Below, piece after piece: positions 26,927-35,680 of a DNA stretch of 64,000 nucleotides. The stretch covers positions 1,860,001-1,924,000 of the forward strand of contig CBDDKZ010000005.1 in assembly GCA_965230415.1 (NCBI GenBank). The letters run 5' to 3'. Below the pieces are notes generated by a model. The model was not told where the DNA came from. It saw only the letters and a program-made list of their open reading frames with translations, and ran no database searches. Each line of letters begins with the position of its first letter. Within the stretch, counting starts at the first letter, position 1. This stretch comes from CBDDKZ01 sp965230415. Lineage in GTDB: Bacteria > Bacteroidota > Bacteroidia > Cytophagales > JAAEPT01. Made by a program: the position numbers and the translations under genes.

Positions 26927-28384
26927 TTAATCAATTGCGTCTGTTTGTTGTACCAATGTACGAAAATCACTCACATGTCCGTTAATATCTTCAATCTCCG
27001 ATTGATCGATCCAATTGATGATAGCTTCGTAACTGGTATTTTGAATATACTTCGAATCGGTAATTAGTAGACTATAAGCCGCTACAGCTGAAGTGAATTG
27101 CATAAAAGAGGAAGAAGATTCAAATGAGTTGAGTTTATCAAAGACTTCCAGATTCATTGCTGTACTATTATCGCTGTCGGGTTGTTTGTACCTGAAATCG
27201 ATAGAAAATGAAGGAAGTGATTCGTAATTGGGATTGGAAGCAGGAATAATTTCGTACAATGCGGTGACATTTTGATTCACTCCTATTTCACCTGCATCTT
27301 TCGTATCATCATCAAATTCATCTTCGCTGAGCACCCTGTTTTCATAACCGATTAAGCGATAAGATTTGACATTTCGGGCTTCGAATGCTATTTGCACTTT
27401 TACATCTTTAGCAACGGCATAAAAGTGACCAAAATCTTCTATAAATACTTTTTTGAGTTGTGCCTCGCTATCGATATACTCATAGGTTCCATTGCCGTGA
27501 TTGGCAATTTGTTCCATAGAAGAATCGTTTAAATTCCCTCTGCCTACCCCCAATACGCTAAGAAATATCCCCTTTTCTCTTTGTGCTTCGATAAGGGTTA
27601 CCAACTCTTCTTGTGAGGAGATACCGACGTTAAAATCACCATCTGTACCCAAAATAATACGGTTATTGCCATCTTCAATAAAGTTTTGAGTAGCAATTTC
27701 GTAGGCGGTGTTAATACCAGCTGCGCCGGCAGTACCACCTCCTGATTCCAAATTTCGAATAGCGGACTTAATAATTTCCTTTTGAGTGCCATCAGTAGCA
27801 TGTAATACTATTCTATCAGCACCAGCATAGCTTACAATGGCAATTCGATCTTGATCGCGCATTTCATCTACAAATCGTGTGAACCCTTTTTTTAGCAAAC
27901 CTAATTTATCATCAGAAGACATAGAACCGGAAACATCGATAAGGAAAACGAAGTTGGATGGTGGTAATTCCTCCCGTGAAACAGGCTTACCCTTTATTCC
28001 AATGCGAATAAGTTTGTGTTCCTCATTCCAGGGGCAGGAACTCACTTCACCGTTTATTTTAATGGGATGACTGGGATCGTCGTAAGCATAATCCAGTGGA
28101 AAGTAATTAATAAATTCTTCTGTTCGTACTGCGGCGACCGGTGGCAATTGGCCGTCTTGTCTTATAAACCTTCTTGTGTTTGAAAGGGAAGCACCATCGG
28201 CATCGATGGAAAAAGTAGAGACAGCTTGATCAGTGACTTCTACAAACGGATTTTCACCATAATCGGTGTATTGGTCTGCTTGATATTCGAAGCCATAATA
28301 GCCATATGCTTCTTCATGGTCTGTTTCGCAGCTGTAGCAAAGTAATAGACAGAGCTGTAGGCCTAATAAATATACCTTTTTCAT
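26927..28384 (-). CDS. von Willebrand factor A domain lipoprotein (YfbK-like)
   Basis: A 485-residue lipoprotein (lipobox LCYS-C at the end of the hydrophobic leader). An N-terminal conserved region (VSTFSIDADGASLSNTRRF, RTEEFINYFPLDY) precedes a vWA domain with the MIDAS metal site DVSGSMSS and the TDGDFNVG strand; a C-terminal DUF3520-like region follows. This order is that of the YfbK family, found widely in Bacteroidota and Proteobacteria and of unknown exact role, probably protein-protein contact at the membrane. No MoxR ATPase partner is adjacent. It stands alone, 78 bases upstream of the Kunitz lipoprotein start on the same strand. Confidence 0.87.
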   Translation of the reverse strand: MKKVYLLGLQLCLLLCYSCETDHEEAYGYYGFEYQADQYTDYGENPFVEVTDQAVSTFSIDADGASLSNTRRFIRQDGQLPPVAAVRTEEFINYFPLDYAYDDPSHPIKINGEVSSCPWNEEHKLIRIGIKGKPVSREELPPSNFVFLIDVSGSMSSDDKLGLLKKGFTRFVDEMRDQDRIAIVSYAGADRIVLHATDGTQKEIIKSAIRNLESGGGTAGAAGINTAYEIATQNFIEDGNNRIILGTDGDFNVGISSQEELVTLIEAQREKGIFLSVLGVGRGNLNDSSMEQIANHGNGTYEYIDSEAQLKKVFIEDFGHFYAVAKDVKVQIAFEARNVKSYRLIGYENRVLSEDEFDDDTKDAGEIGVNQNVTALYEIIPASNPNYESLPSFSIDFRYKQPDSDNSTAMNLEVFDKLNSFESSSSFMQFTSAVAAYSLLITDSKYIQNTSYEAIINWIDQSEIEDINGHVSDFRTLVQQTDAID

Positions 28385-28510
28385 CTAAGTTGGATTTATT
28401 GGTTAGCGCAACGTTGTTGCATATGAGAAACGAAATCTTAAATCGTATATTGTGTTAAGCCTCAAGTGTTTTTGTTAAATTACCAAGTGCCTTTCATTCG
28501 TGGCTTTTTC

Positions 28511-28560
28511 AGGATGGTGATTGAGGGTGCCACGTCATCCTGAGGATAGTGAAGGATCTG
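28511..28560. repeat. Possible dispersed intergenic repeat (CATCCTGAGGA...GAAGGATC type)
   Basis: The stretch 28535-28559 reads TCATCCTGAG then GATAGTGAAGGATCT, close to a short intergenic repeat seen in many unrelated bacteria. It can fold in two ways: AGGATG (28511-28516) with CATCCT (28536-28541), or ATCCT with the AGGAT ahead of CTG. Only one copy is in this window, so repeat status is by recognition, not observation. Confidence 0.4.
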
Positions 28561-28608
28561 ATGAAGACCGCATCAAAAAAGGACAGACGATCTTGCTTCC
28601 TTAGGGCA

Positions 28609-28638
28609 CAAAAAAAACCGGGCTACTACTGCCCGGTT
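28609..28638 (-). terminator. Intrinsic terminator of the secreted protein gene at 28670
   Basis: AACCGGGC (28616-28623) and GCCCGGTT (28631-28638) form a perfect 8-bp stem with a 7-base loop. The A-run 28609-28617 is a T-run on the minus strand, so it ends transcription of the minus-strand gene that stops 32 bases away. Confidence 0.85.
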
Positions 28639-28669
28639 CAAAATTTAAACTATTATCAACGTAAAATTT

Positions 28670-29689
28670 TTAATGGTCGCATGTACCTATATTATGCAAT
28701 TGTGTTTTACTAAAACACCCAAGTATGTTTTGACCCGGTTTTACACCTTCACAGAAGAATACGTCTCCCGTAACAGAAGACACAACCAATTTCATAAAAT
28801 ATATTTGTTGTGTATTCAGGTTCGAATTGTAGGTGGCAAAGTTAAAATCCCTGGCTCCTGCAATCATTTTGGTAGGAAAAATAACGCCCACCATCTTGTC
28901 ATCTTTGGCCTGAAGTAAGGATTCATATTCAGCAGTGCTTAGCAAGTTTAATTTATAATGTAAATTCATTTTTGTGCTGTCTTCAGGCAGCCCCGGAGGT
29001 CTGTAACTCTCGTCTATATTCACCTCTTTTGCACTAAAGTCTTTACAATTGATATGGGCCATGTGTTTGGCATACTTTTGGAATGTGTAATGACGCTTGT
29101 GGTGATGACTAATATTATCGAGATGTCTCAGCATCAACTTCATCGAAATGGCCATTGCGGCATAATTGTTAACGGTGTTCTTGTGGTCTTTTTGCCATGG
29201 AAGAAAGAAGCTGTAGTCAATCAAAGAACGTGGCTTGTCTGTTCTGGTGTAATTTAAAGTAGGAAAAGTTGCTCCGCTTCCAAAATTTGAAGGCGCATCA
29301 GAAAAGGACTTTTCGGAATAGTACATAACAACATGTTCGGTACTTTTGGCTTCAAAAAGCTTTTTCACCTCCGAGCGGGTTTTGAATTCTATGGTATTAT
29401 TCAAATTCCAATAAGCTTCCACAGCCTTTTTAATGTTTTTATTGTAGTCTTCAATAAAGGTCTGGTATTCTGTTTTTACTTGTTCCCATTCTTGCTTTCT
29501 TTCATCAGATTTGGATTTGGAAATACGCTTGTCAATAAAAGCTATTTCAGCAGGTTCTTCTTCCAATAATTCTACAACTAATATGCGTTCAAAGATGTTT
29601 TTATAGTCGTGTGGTTTGGCGTTTGTTGCCTGAGCATAAACTCCGGCAGAAAGGAATGCCGCCATTACCAAAATGAATAATTGCTTCAT
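28670..29689 (-). CDS. Secreted protein of unknown function
   Basis: A 339-residue protein with a clear signal peptide (MKQLF...GVYAQ, about 20 residues). Residues 40-130 are rich in Lys and Glu and predicted helical (ISKSKSDERKQEWEQVKTEY), the centre has a short GSGATFPTLNYTR turn, and the C-terminal part has strand-like segments and two cysteines (GVKPGQNILGCF, NIGTCDH). No known domain or active-site motif was recognised, and no sorting domain is present, so it is probably periplasmic. It is a single transcription unit with its own terminator and is flanked by a 327-base gap upstream. Confidence 0.7.
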   Translation of the reverse strand: MKQLFILVMAAFLSAGVYAQATNAKPHDYKNIFERILVVELLEEEPAEIAFIDKRISKSKSDERKQEWEQVKTEYQTFIEDYNKNIKKAVEAYWNLNNTIEFKTRSEVKKLFEAKSTEHVVMYYSEKSFSDAPSNFGSGATFPTLNYTRTDKPRSLIDYSFFLPWQKDHKNTVNNYAAMAISMKLMLRHLDNISHHHKRHYTFQKYAKHMAHINCKDFSAKEVNIDESYRPPGLPEDSTKMNLHYKLNLLSTAEYESLLQAKDDKMVGVIFPTKMIAGARDFNFATYNSNLNTQQIYFMKLVVSSVTGDVFFCEGVKPGQNILGCFSKTQLHNIGTCDH

Positions 29690-30016
29690 ATACTACAGTT
29701 TTAAAAATTTTAATGTACAGCCCGTTTAGTTAATGATTCAGTGGCTTGTTTACAGCATTTCAACTACTGACCAAGTTATACGGAAAAGGTCTGTTTTCTG
29801 TTATATTACTGAAAATTCTTTTGAAATAAAAAGGGAATATGGAGACAAACTACTTCTAATGCACCTAACGCAAATACTCTAGGCGTTGAAAAAGTATACC
29901 ATGGATCTCATTATAAGCCAAGCCGGTGCTTGCTGATATTCAACTAGCAATCTGCCTTAAATGGTGTAAGAATGTATATTTATGCCAATTTCAGCTATTT
30001 GCTTCACTTGGGTATT
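29690..30016. other. Intergenic region, no feature seen
   Basis: This spacer upstream of the secreted protein gene and downstream of the SxtJ-like gene holds no convincing open frame, RNA gene or hairpin terminator. It should contain the promoter of the minus-strand gene ending at 28670, but no good TAnnTTTG box was found. Confidence 0.5.
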
Positions 30017-30385
30017 TTACCACGGGTCATTAAAAGAACTCGCTTCGAACTTTTTGTCTACATCAGTAAAAAGACTGTCACTTGAGTTCTTTAGACTTAA
30101 GGGATCCTTTTTTCTGAATCCTCTCGATATAATAGCAATAGGAAACAGGAAGGAATAGAAAATAACCGTTAATAAAACATTAGGAACGATTAAACTTAAT
30201 ACAAAAGTTAATTTCATCCATAGGAAATCTATTTTTTTGCTTAAATAATTAGATGATATTCCTATAATTCCAGTAGCTATTGCTACTACTAACATCCATG
30301 GCTGTTTGGTAATAACATGGAGTATCATAAAACATACAGTAATAGTGAGTACGGTTTTTATTGGTTCGGACTTAATTCCTTTCAT
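30017..30385 (-). CDS. SxtJ-like small membrane protein
   Basis: A 122-residue protein with three or four hydrophobic spans (TVLTITVCFMILHVI, WMLVVAIATGIIGI, LTFVLSLIVPNVLL, FYSFLFPIAII) and a basic/polar C-terminus (RGFRKKDPLSL). The pattern, with PN near the start of a span and the closing R-G-x-x-K-K-D, matches the SxtJ family first named in the saxitoxin cluster. Function is unknown. It is the last gene of a four-gene cassette with DUF5989, an SGNH hydrolase and a carbamoyltransferase, a grouping I know from many genomes. Nothing here suggests toxin synthesis. Confidence 0.72.
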   Translation of the reverse strand: MKGIKSEPIKTVLTITVCFMILHVITKQPWMLVVAIATGIIGISSNYLSKKIDFLWMKLTFVLSLIVPNVLLTVIFYSFLFPIAIISRGFRKKDPLSLKNSSDSLFTDVDKKFEASSFNDPW

Positions 30386-30390
30386 AACGA

Positions 30391-30540
30391 TTAAAATAAG
30401 GCGTAAATAAATGGTGCAACAGCACTTGTACCGCCAAATACGATCAAAGCACCAATTAGAATAAGAATTAAGATTACCGGAGCTAACCAGTAAGATTTAC
30501 GTTTTTTGATAAAATTCCACAGATCTTTTAATGCTTCCAT
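30391..30540 (-). CDS. DUF5989-family single-span membrane protein
   Basis: An ATG at 30540 opens a 49-codon frame ending in TAA at 30391-30393. The product begins MEALKDLWNFIKKRKSYWL, continues with one hydrophobic span made mainly of Ile, Leu and Val, and ends SAVAPFIYALF. This is the signature of DUF5989, a family of about 50 residues whose genes sit beside SxtJ-like and carbamoyltransferase genes. It lies 5 bases before the SxtJ-like start and 7 bases after the SGNH hydrolase stop, well inside the operon. Role unknown; it may be a small subunit of a membrane complex formed with its neighbours. Confidence 0.8.
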   Translation of the reverse strand: MEALKDLWNFIKKRKSYWLAPVILILILIGALIVFGGTSAVAPFIYALF

Positions 30541-30547
30541 TTGTTCT

Positions 30548-31735
30548 TTAGTTTATTCGTTTTAATAATTCTTTGGAAATGTTTTTGGTAGTTATGGCAT
30601 TGGGATGAGGGTCACCCCCTAAAGTATGTTCGGGTCCATAATTAATAAAATCATACATGTCTATGAAGTCAATGTTTTTTGACTTTAGCATAGCCTTAAA
30701 CTGGTTTAATTGTTCTGTGGTATAATTAACGTAACTAGGATAAAATACTAAGTAAAATCGATCATTGCCAAATTGCTTTTCGTACGTTTTTTTTGATTCT
30801 AGAATCATTTCTGTAACTAAATCATAATGATGCTCATTTAACTTTGTAGGAAATCCTATTTTGAACTTTTTGACAATATTGGTCTGATAAACTAATTCAT
30901 AGAACTTTGATGTAAAATAACGACCGTCTTTAAATTTACGTTTCCGAATTAATTGATCTCCTTCAAATGCAAAGTAGGGCGCTGAACTCATCCAGTCACA
31001 GTAGTGATTCATACTTCCAATAGATCTGTAAATATGATCCCAGAAGAAGATATAAAAAGCGGCACCATCTTTTTCAGCTACATTTTCCGATAAATTCTGA
31101 TATTGCAAACGGGCGAGCATGTGGTTGGTTCCATATCCTGAATAAGCGAAATTGTAGGAATTGTACTCATCTGACTCAACCTGAAATTGATAAGGTAATG
31201 TTTCATCATTATTCAATCCCTGGCCAAAAGCAAGAGAACATCCAAAAAATAAGGCATATTTGTTGCGTTCAGGCTTATGATCAGGAGTAATTCGCAAGCA
31301 GTTTTTATCAATTGAGTACTTTACATTGAATACCGTATCGTTGTCCTTTATCAGGATATCGTTATGAACACTATCAGCATAAGGTACAATTCCCATATGA
31401 GTGGAAATGTGTTCTTCGGGTGCCTCTACTAATTCGAAATTTTTATTTACAGCATCGGGCATACCCAGCATAAAAAAACAGGCTAATTCTATAATTATTA
31501 TGAGTGAAACGAATAGTATAACATTGGCTAGAATCACTCTTTTATTTTTGATGAGTATCAAAAACAACGACAGAAAAATAAGTAACAAAGATATGTACTT
31601 AACAAGCCTCTGGCTACCCGGAATCACGTATGTTGAGTTGATCAAAAGGTATGTTGACAACATAATGCCACCCAGCAAAAACAGTACTATAAAAATGAGG
31701 TTTTTTCTGATAAATTCGTTCTTAAAAAGCTTCAT
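30548..31735 (-). CDS. Membrane-bound SGNH-family hydrolase
   Basis: The 395-residue protein begins with three to four transmembrane spans (to about residue 95). The outer domain has FFGCSLAFGQGL, in which the GCS triad replaces the classical GDS block I, NFAYSGYGTNH as block II and DPHPNAITT as block V (Asp-x-x-His). This is the SGNH/GDSL hydrolase arrangement, with Ser and His of the catalytic pair in place. Members remove or transfer acyl groups on sugars or lipids. Located 12 bases after the carbamoyltransferase, it probably acts with it in modifying an envelope glycan or a small molecule; that link is inference. Confidence 0.75.
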   Translation of the reverse strand: MKLFKNEFIRKNLIFIVLFLLGGIMLSTYLLINSTYVIPGSQRLVKYISLLLIFLSLFLILIKNKRVILANVILFVSLIIIIELACFFMLGMPDAVNKNFELVEAPEEHISTHMGIVPYADSVHNDILIKDNDTVFNVKYSIDKNCLRITPDHKPERNKYALFFGCSLAFGQGLNNDETLPYQFQVESDEYNSYNFAYSGYGTNHMLARLQYQNLSENVAEKDGAAFYIFFWDHIYRSIGSMNHYCDWMSSAPYFAFEGDQLIRKRKFKDGRYFTSKFYELVYQTNIVKKFKIGFPTKLNEHHYDLVTEMILESKKTYEKQFGNDRFYLVFYPSYVNYTTEQLNQFKAMLKSKNIDFIDMYDFINYGPEHTLGGDPHPNAITTKNISKELLKRIN

Positions 31736-31747
31736 ATCAATGATTTT

Positions 31748-33613
31748 TTAATCCATTTTAAATTTGACCATCCATTTATCTTTATTTTCCCAATCTGCTT
31801 GCTCTTTTTTACTGTAAACAAAGTTATTAATTACAAGGTAATCCATGTCCGTGCTCATAAAACACCTGTAAGCATCATATGGCGTACATACAACGGGCTC
31901 TCCTCGTACGTTAAAACTAGTATTAATCAATAGGCCATAATTGGTTTTATTTTTGAACGTATTGATTAGATTCCAATAAGTTGGGTTAGTTTCTTTGTGA
32001 ACTGTTTGTATTCTTGCTGAAAAGTCTAAATGTGTAATTGATTGTATATCACTTCGTACGGTATATAATCGTTCCCACATTGATAAATCGAAATAATTAT
32101 CGGGTAATACTTTTTTTCTTTTCTCTGCAATGGGGGATACAGCTAACATGTAAGGAGAATCCTGGTTAATATCAAAAAAATCTTTGGCATCTTCAGCCAG
32201 TACGGAAGGTGCAAAAGGCCTGAAACCTTCTCTGTATTTTATTTTTAAATTAATCTTCTTTTGCATCTCCGGGTTACGTGCATCACCTAAGATACTTCTG
32301 TTTCCCAAAGCCCGTGGGCCAAATTCCATCCTGCCCTGAAACCAACCAACAATAAATCCATTGTCCAGACAATTGGCGATATCTTCACACAGATCAGCTT
32401 CATTATCATATTTCTTGTACACTGCTTTCACCTTTCTATTCATCAGCTCAATCTCTTTATCAGAGTAATCGGGCCCCAGATAGGATCCTTTCATCGCATC
32501 AAAAGGGGAAGTGGTTTTTCTTTCTTCTCCAAAGTAGATATAGTGTGCGGCGAGTGCCGCGCCAAGTGCTCCACCAGCATCACCGGCAGCAGGCTGAATG
32601 TAAATATTTTCAAAAATGTTTTCCTTAATGAGTTTTCCGTTAGCGACACAATTCAGAGCAACACCTCCGGCCATACAGAGGTTATCTGCCCCGGTAATTC
32701 TTTTGGTTTCAACGGCCATTTTCAAAATAATCTCTTCGGTTATTGTTTGTATCGCTAAAGCCAGGTTGCAATGGTGTTGTTCCAGGTCTGCTTCCTGTGC
32801 TCTTTTTTCAAAGCCAAATAGTTTCGCCCATTTGCTATTGTTGGTCATTTTTAAGCCATTAGCATAGTTGAAATAGCGCTGGTCTAACCATACAGAACCA
32901 TCCTCTTTTATATCGATGAGATTATTCTTGATAAGTTCTATAAAATCTGCTGTTTCCTTTGATTGAGGGTTACCATATGGGGCAAGCCCCATAAGCTTAT
33001 ATTCACCTGAGTTAACGGTAAATCCCAGGAAATAAGTGAAAGCAGTATAAAGTAAGCCGACAGAATGCGGAAACCGTAATTCCTTGATAATTTTTATGGA
33101 ATTTCCATCACCGATACCTATCGATGCAGTACACCATTCACCCACTCCGTCAACTGTTAACAGGGCCGATTTTTTATGGGGGGAAGGAAAAAAGGTACTT
33201 GCTGCATGAGACAAGTGATGTTCCGGGAATAAAAGATTTACATTTTTCTTAGTATAAGGTCCAACCTCCTTTAAACTATCGTAAATCAATTTTTTCAGGA
33301 ACATTTTTTCTTTTAACCAAACCGGAATGGCCTTTAAAAATGAGGGGAGTCCTTTGGGAGCAAAGGAATAATAGGTTTGCAAAAGCCTTTCAAATTTAAG
33401 TAGAGGCTTGTCGTAAAATACAATCGCATCTAACTCGTCAATAGTTAGCCCTGTCTCCTCCAGGCAGTATTTTATAGAATTTACAGGGAAGTCAGGGGTG
33501 TGTTTGTTTCTGGTAAACCGCTCTTCTTGCACCGCAGCGATGATTTCACCTCCAACAATTATGGCAGCAGCCGAATCATGGTAAAAGGCAGAAATTCCTA
33601 ATATATTTTTCAT
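31748..33613 (-). CDS. NodU/CmcH-family O-carbamoyltransferase
   Basis: The 621-residue protein has both domains of the family. The N-terminal ASKHA/YrdC-linked domain begins ILGISAFYHDSAAAII and contains PEHHLSHAASTFF (His pair of the carbamoyl-adenylate site) and LCMAGGVALNCVANG. The C-terminal domain carries FQGRMEFGPRALGNRS and GFRPFAPSVLAED. Enzymes of this kind use carbamoyl phosphate and ATP to carbamoylate a hydroxyl of a sugar or natural product (nodulation factor, cephamycin, tobramycin). Substrate here unknown. It is the first gene of the four-gene cassette that ends with SxtJ-like. Confidence 0.92.
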   Translation of the reverse strand: MKNILGISAFYHDSAAAIIVGGEIIAAVQEERFTRNKHTPDFPVNSIKYCLEETGLTIDELDAIVFYDKPLLKFERLLQTYYSFAPKGLPSFLKAIPVWLKEKMFLKKLIYDSLKEVGPYTKKNVNLLFPEHHLSHAASTFFPSPHKKSALLTVDGVGEWCTASIGIGDGNSIKIIKELRFPHSVGLLYTAFTYFLGFTVNSGEYKLMGLAPYGNPQSKETADFIELIKNNLIDIKEDGSVWLDQRYFNYANGLKMTNNSKWAKLFGFEKRAQEADLEQHHCNLALAIQTITEEIILKMAVETKRITGADNLCMAGGVALNCVANGKLIKENIFENIYIQPAAGDAGGALGAALAAHYIYFGEERKTTSPFDAMKGSYLGPDYSDKEIELMNRKVKAVYKKYDNEADLCEDIANCLDNGFIVGWFQGRMEFGPRALGNRSILGDARNPEMQKKINLKIKYREGFRPFAPSVLAEDAKDFFDINQDSPYMLAVSPIAEKRKKVLPDNYFDLSMWERLYTVRSDIQSITHLDFSARIQTVHKETNPTYWNLINTFKNKTNYGLLINTSFNVRGEPVVCTPYDAYRCFMSTDMDYLVINNFVYSKKEQADWENKDKWMVKFKMD

Positions 33614-34040
33614 CTTTGGTTTTATCGACAGTACTTTTCCTTAAAACATCTCAATAAGGAACAACCTGTCTTTAGGCTTGACTATTGACCGATTCATCTC
33701 AAAAATCTATAACAAAAATTTAGAGATCAATTGAACACATTTGACTGTACATAGATACAATCAGAATAGCATTATCTTAGTGCAAGACCTTTTTTAGAGT
33801 TAATGGGTTCTACAAAATAATTAAATGAATCAACTAATACGCAATTCAGTTCTACATTCATAACGAACACTATATAGTTTATATTTTGTTTTGATAAAAC
33901 TTTTTTTTCTTGTCTTGAAATAATTTTGAGTTGGACTTTTTTTTTTTAGATAAATAGTGCTTTATGAATCATTAAACTTAATTCCGAATAATATGAAATT
34001 TGATGTGTGCCGGTTAATAACAATTTGATATATTTGTCGC
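33614..34040. other. AT-rich divergent spacer between the carbamoyltransferase cassette and glyS
   Basis: The 427 bases hold no coding frame I would support. Long T-runs occur near 33900 and 33940. The divergent promoters of the carbamoyltransferase cassette and the glycyl-tRNA synthetase must be here; only the box ahead of glyS (34029-34036) is recognisable. Confidence 0.5.
34029..34036 (+). promoter_or_regulatory. Candidate -7 box of glyS, very near the start codon
   Basis: TATATTTG fits TAnnTTTG perfectly and ends four bases before the ATG at 34041. If used, the transcript would start at or next to the start codon, giving a leaderless or nearly leaderless mRNA. A TTTG lies at 33999-34002, too far for the normal -33 spacing. 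Confidence 0.3.
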
Positions 34041-35525
34041 ATGGAAACAGCAGAGAAAAGCAAAGTGGACAACCAGTTATTCCCTAAGATTATTGCGCAC
34101 GCAAAAGAGTATGGTTTTGTGTTCCCATCGAGCGAATTGTACGATGGGTTGCAGGCCGTTTACGATTACGGGCAAAATGGTGTTGAACTGAAGAATAATA
34201 TCAAGCAATTGTGGTGGAAGAGTATGACCCAACTACACGACAATATTGTTGGTATAGATGCGGCTATTTTTATGCATCCTACAACGTGGAAGGCCTCTGG
34301 ACACGTAGATAGCTTCAACGATCCAATGATAGATAATAAGGACTCTAACAAACGCTATAGAGCAGATGTCCTGATTGAAGATCGGGCAGAAGAATACAAA
34401 CAGTCGGGAGATGAAGCCAGGTCGCAGGCATTGCTGTCAAAAATGGGGCAACTGCTCGACGCAGAAGACCTGGAAGGTGTTAAAAACCTGATAATTGAGG
34501 AGAATATAGTATGCCCGCTTTCCGGCACGGCTAACTGGACAGACGTGCGTCAGTTTAACCTCATGTTTTCAACAGAAGTGGGTTCGGTATCGGAAGATGC
34601 TAATAAAATTTACCTGAGACCGGAAACTGCACAGGGTATTTTTGTGAATTTCTTAAATGTACAAAAAACAGGACGCCAAAAAGTTCCTTTTGGTATCGCA
34701 CAGATAGGAAAAGCATTTAGAAACGAGATTGTGGCGCGTCAATTTATTTTCCGTATGCGCGAATTTGAGCAAATGGAAATGCAATACTTTATACGACCTG
34801 GTAGTGAGGACGAGTGGTATGAAAAATGGAAAACTACACGAATGAAATGGCATGAAGCCATTGGCTTGGGAGAAAGTGGCTTGCGCTACCACGATCATGA
34901 TAAACTGGCACATTACGCCAAAGCGGCTGTCGATATTGAATACAACTTCCCTTTTGGTTACAAAGAAATAGAAGGTATTCATTCACGTTCTGATTTTGAC
35001 CTCACACAACATCAGGAATTTTCTAAAAAGAAAATTCAGTACTTTGACGATGAAATTAGCGAAAACTATACACCTTATGTACTGGAAACTTCTGTAGGCT
35101 GTGACAGAACATTTCTTGCGGTACTTTGTAACGCCTATACCGAAGAGGAAGTGGGCGAGGGTGATAAAAAGAAGACACGCATTTTTCTGAAGTTTCACCC
35201 GGCATTGGCGCCAATCAAGGCCGCTATTTTACCCTTAACCAAAAAAGACGGTTTGCCGGAGGTAGCAAAAGAGATCTGGAACGATATGAAGTTTGATTTC
35301 AACACCATTTACGAAGAAAAGCAGACAATTGGTAAGCGTTACACCAGACAGGATCTGATTGGTACGCCCTTTTGTATAGCCGTAGACCATCAGACACTGG
35401 AAGACGGCACTGTCACTATTCGTTATAGAGATACAATGGAACAGGAGCGCGTGCATAAAGATGAAGTAAAAGCCAAAATTGCTGCTGCCGTGTCTATGGT
35501 AGAAATCTTTAAGCAATTGGATTAA
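34041..35525 (+). CDS. glyS: Glycyl-tRNA synthetase, class II alpha2 type
   Basis: The 494-residue enzyme charges tRNA-Gly with glycine. Class II motifs are visible: YDYGQNGVELKNN near the N-terminus, LRPETAQGIFVNF and FGIAQIGKAFRNEI with the RMREFEQMEMQYF motif 2 loop, and SVGCDRTFLAVL motif 3; the C-terminal anticodon-binding domain ends the protein with a RYTRQDLIGTPFCIAVDHQT block. It is the homodimeric type used by Bacteroidota, not the alpha2beta2 type. A terminator follows. One tRNA-Gly gene lies 14 kb downstream. Confidence 0.96.
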   Translation: METAEKSKVDNQLFPKIIAHAKEYGFVFPSSELYDGLQAVYDYGQNGVELKNNIKQLWWKSMTQLHDNIVGIDAAIFMHPTTWKASGHVDSFNDPMIDNKDSNKRYRADVLIEDRAEEYKQSGDEARSQALLSKMGQLLDAEDLEGVKNLIIEENIVCPLSGTANWTDVRQFNLMFSTEVGSVSEDANKIYLRPETAQGIFVNFLNVQKTGRQKVPFGIAQIGKAFRNEIVARQFIFRMREFEQMEMQYFIRPGSEDEWYEKWKTTRMKWHEAIGLGESGLRYHDHDKLAHYAKAAVDIEYNFPFGYKEIEGIHSRSDFDLTQHQEFSKKKIQYFDDEISENYTPYVLETSVGCDRTFLAVLCNAYTEEEVGEGDKKKTRIFLKFHPALAPIKAAILPLTKKDGLPEVAKEIWNDMKFDFNTIYEEKQTIGKRYTRQDLIGTPFCIAVDHQTLEDGTVTIRYRDTMEQERVHKDEVKAKIAAAVSMVEIFKQLD

Positions 35526-35550
35526 TCAAATGGTATTATAAACGATTCGC

Positions 35551-35586
35551 AAAGGACAAACTCATTTGAGCTTGCCCTTTTTTGTT
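35551..35586 (+). terminator. Intrinsic terminator of glyS
   Basis: AAGGACAAACTC and GAGCTTGCCCTT pair with two mismatches around an ATTT loop, followed by a run of six T. It is placed 26 bases after the glyS stop. Confidence 0.8.
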
Positions 35587-35680
35587 TTGGCTAAGGGCAT
35601 GCAGTGAATTGAATAGTGTGCTTTTTTGTCAATAATTGCCTATATTCAGAACAACAATCTTTCAGCATAATTTTTTACAG

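Noticed and set aside
30017..33613. Saxitoxin-related biosynthesis
   Set aside because: SxtJ-like and carbamoyltransferase genes also occur together in many genomes without any saxitoxin core genes, and none of these is present.
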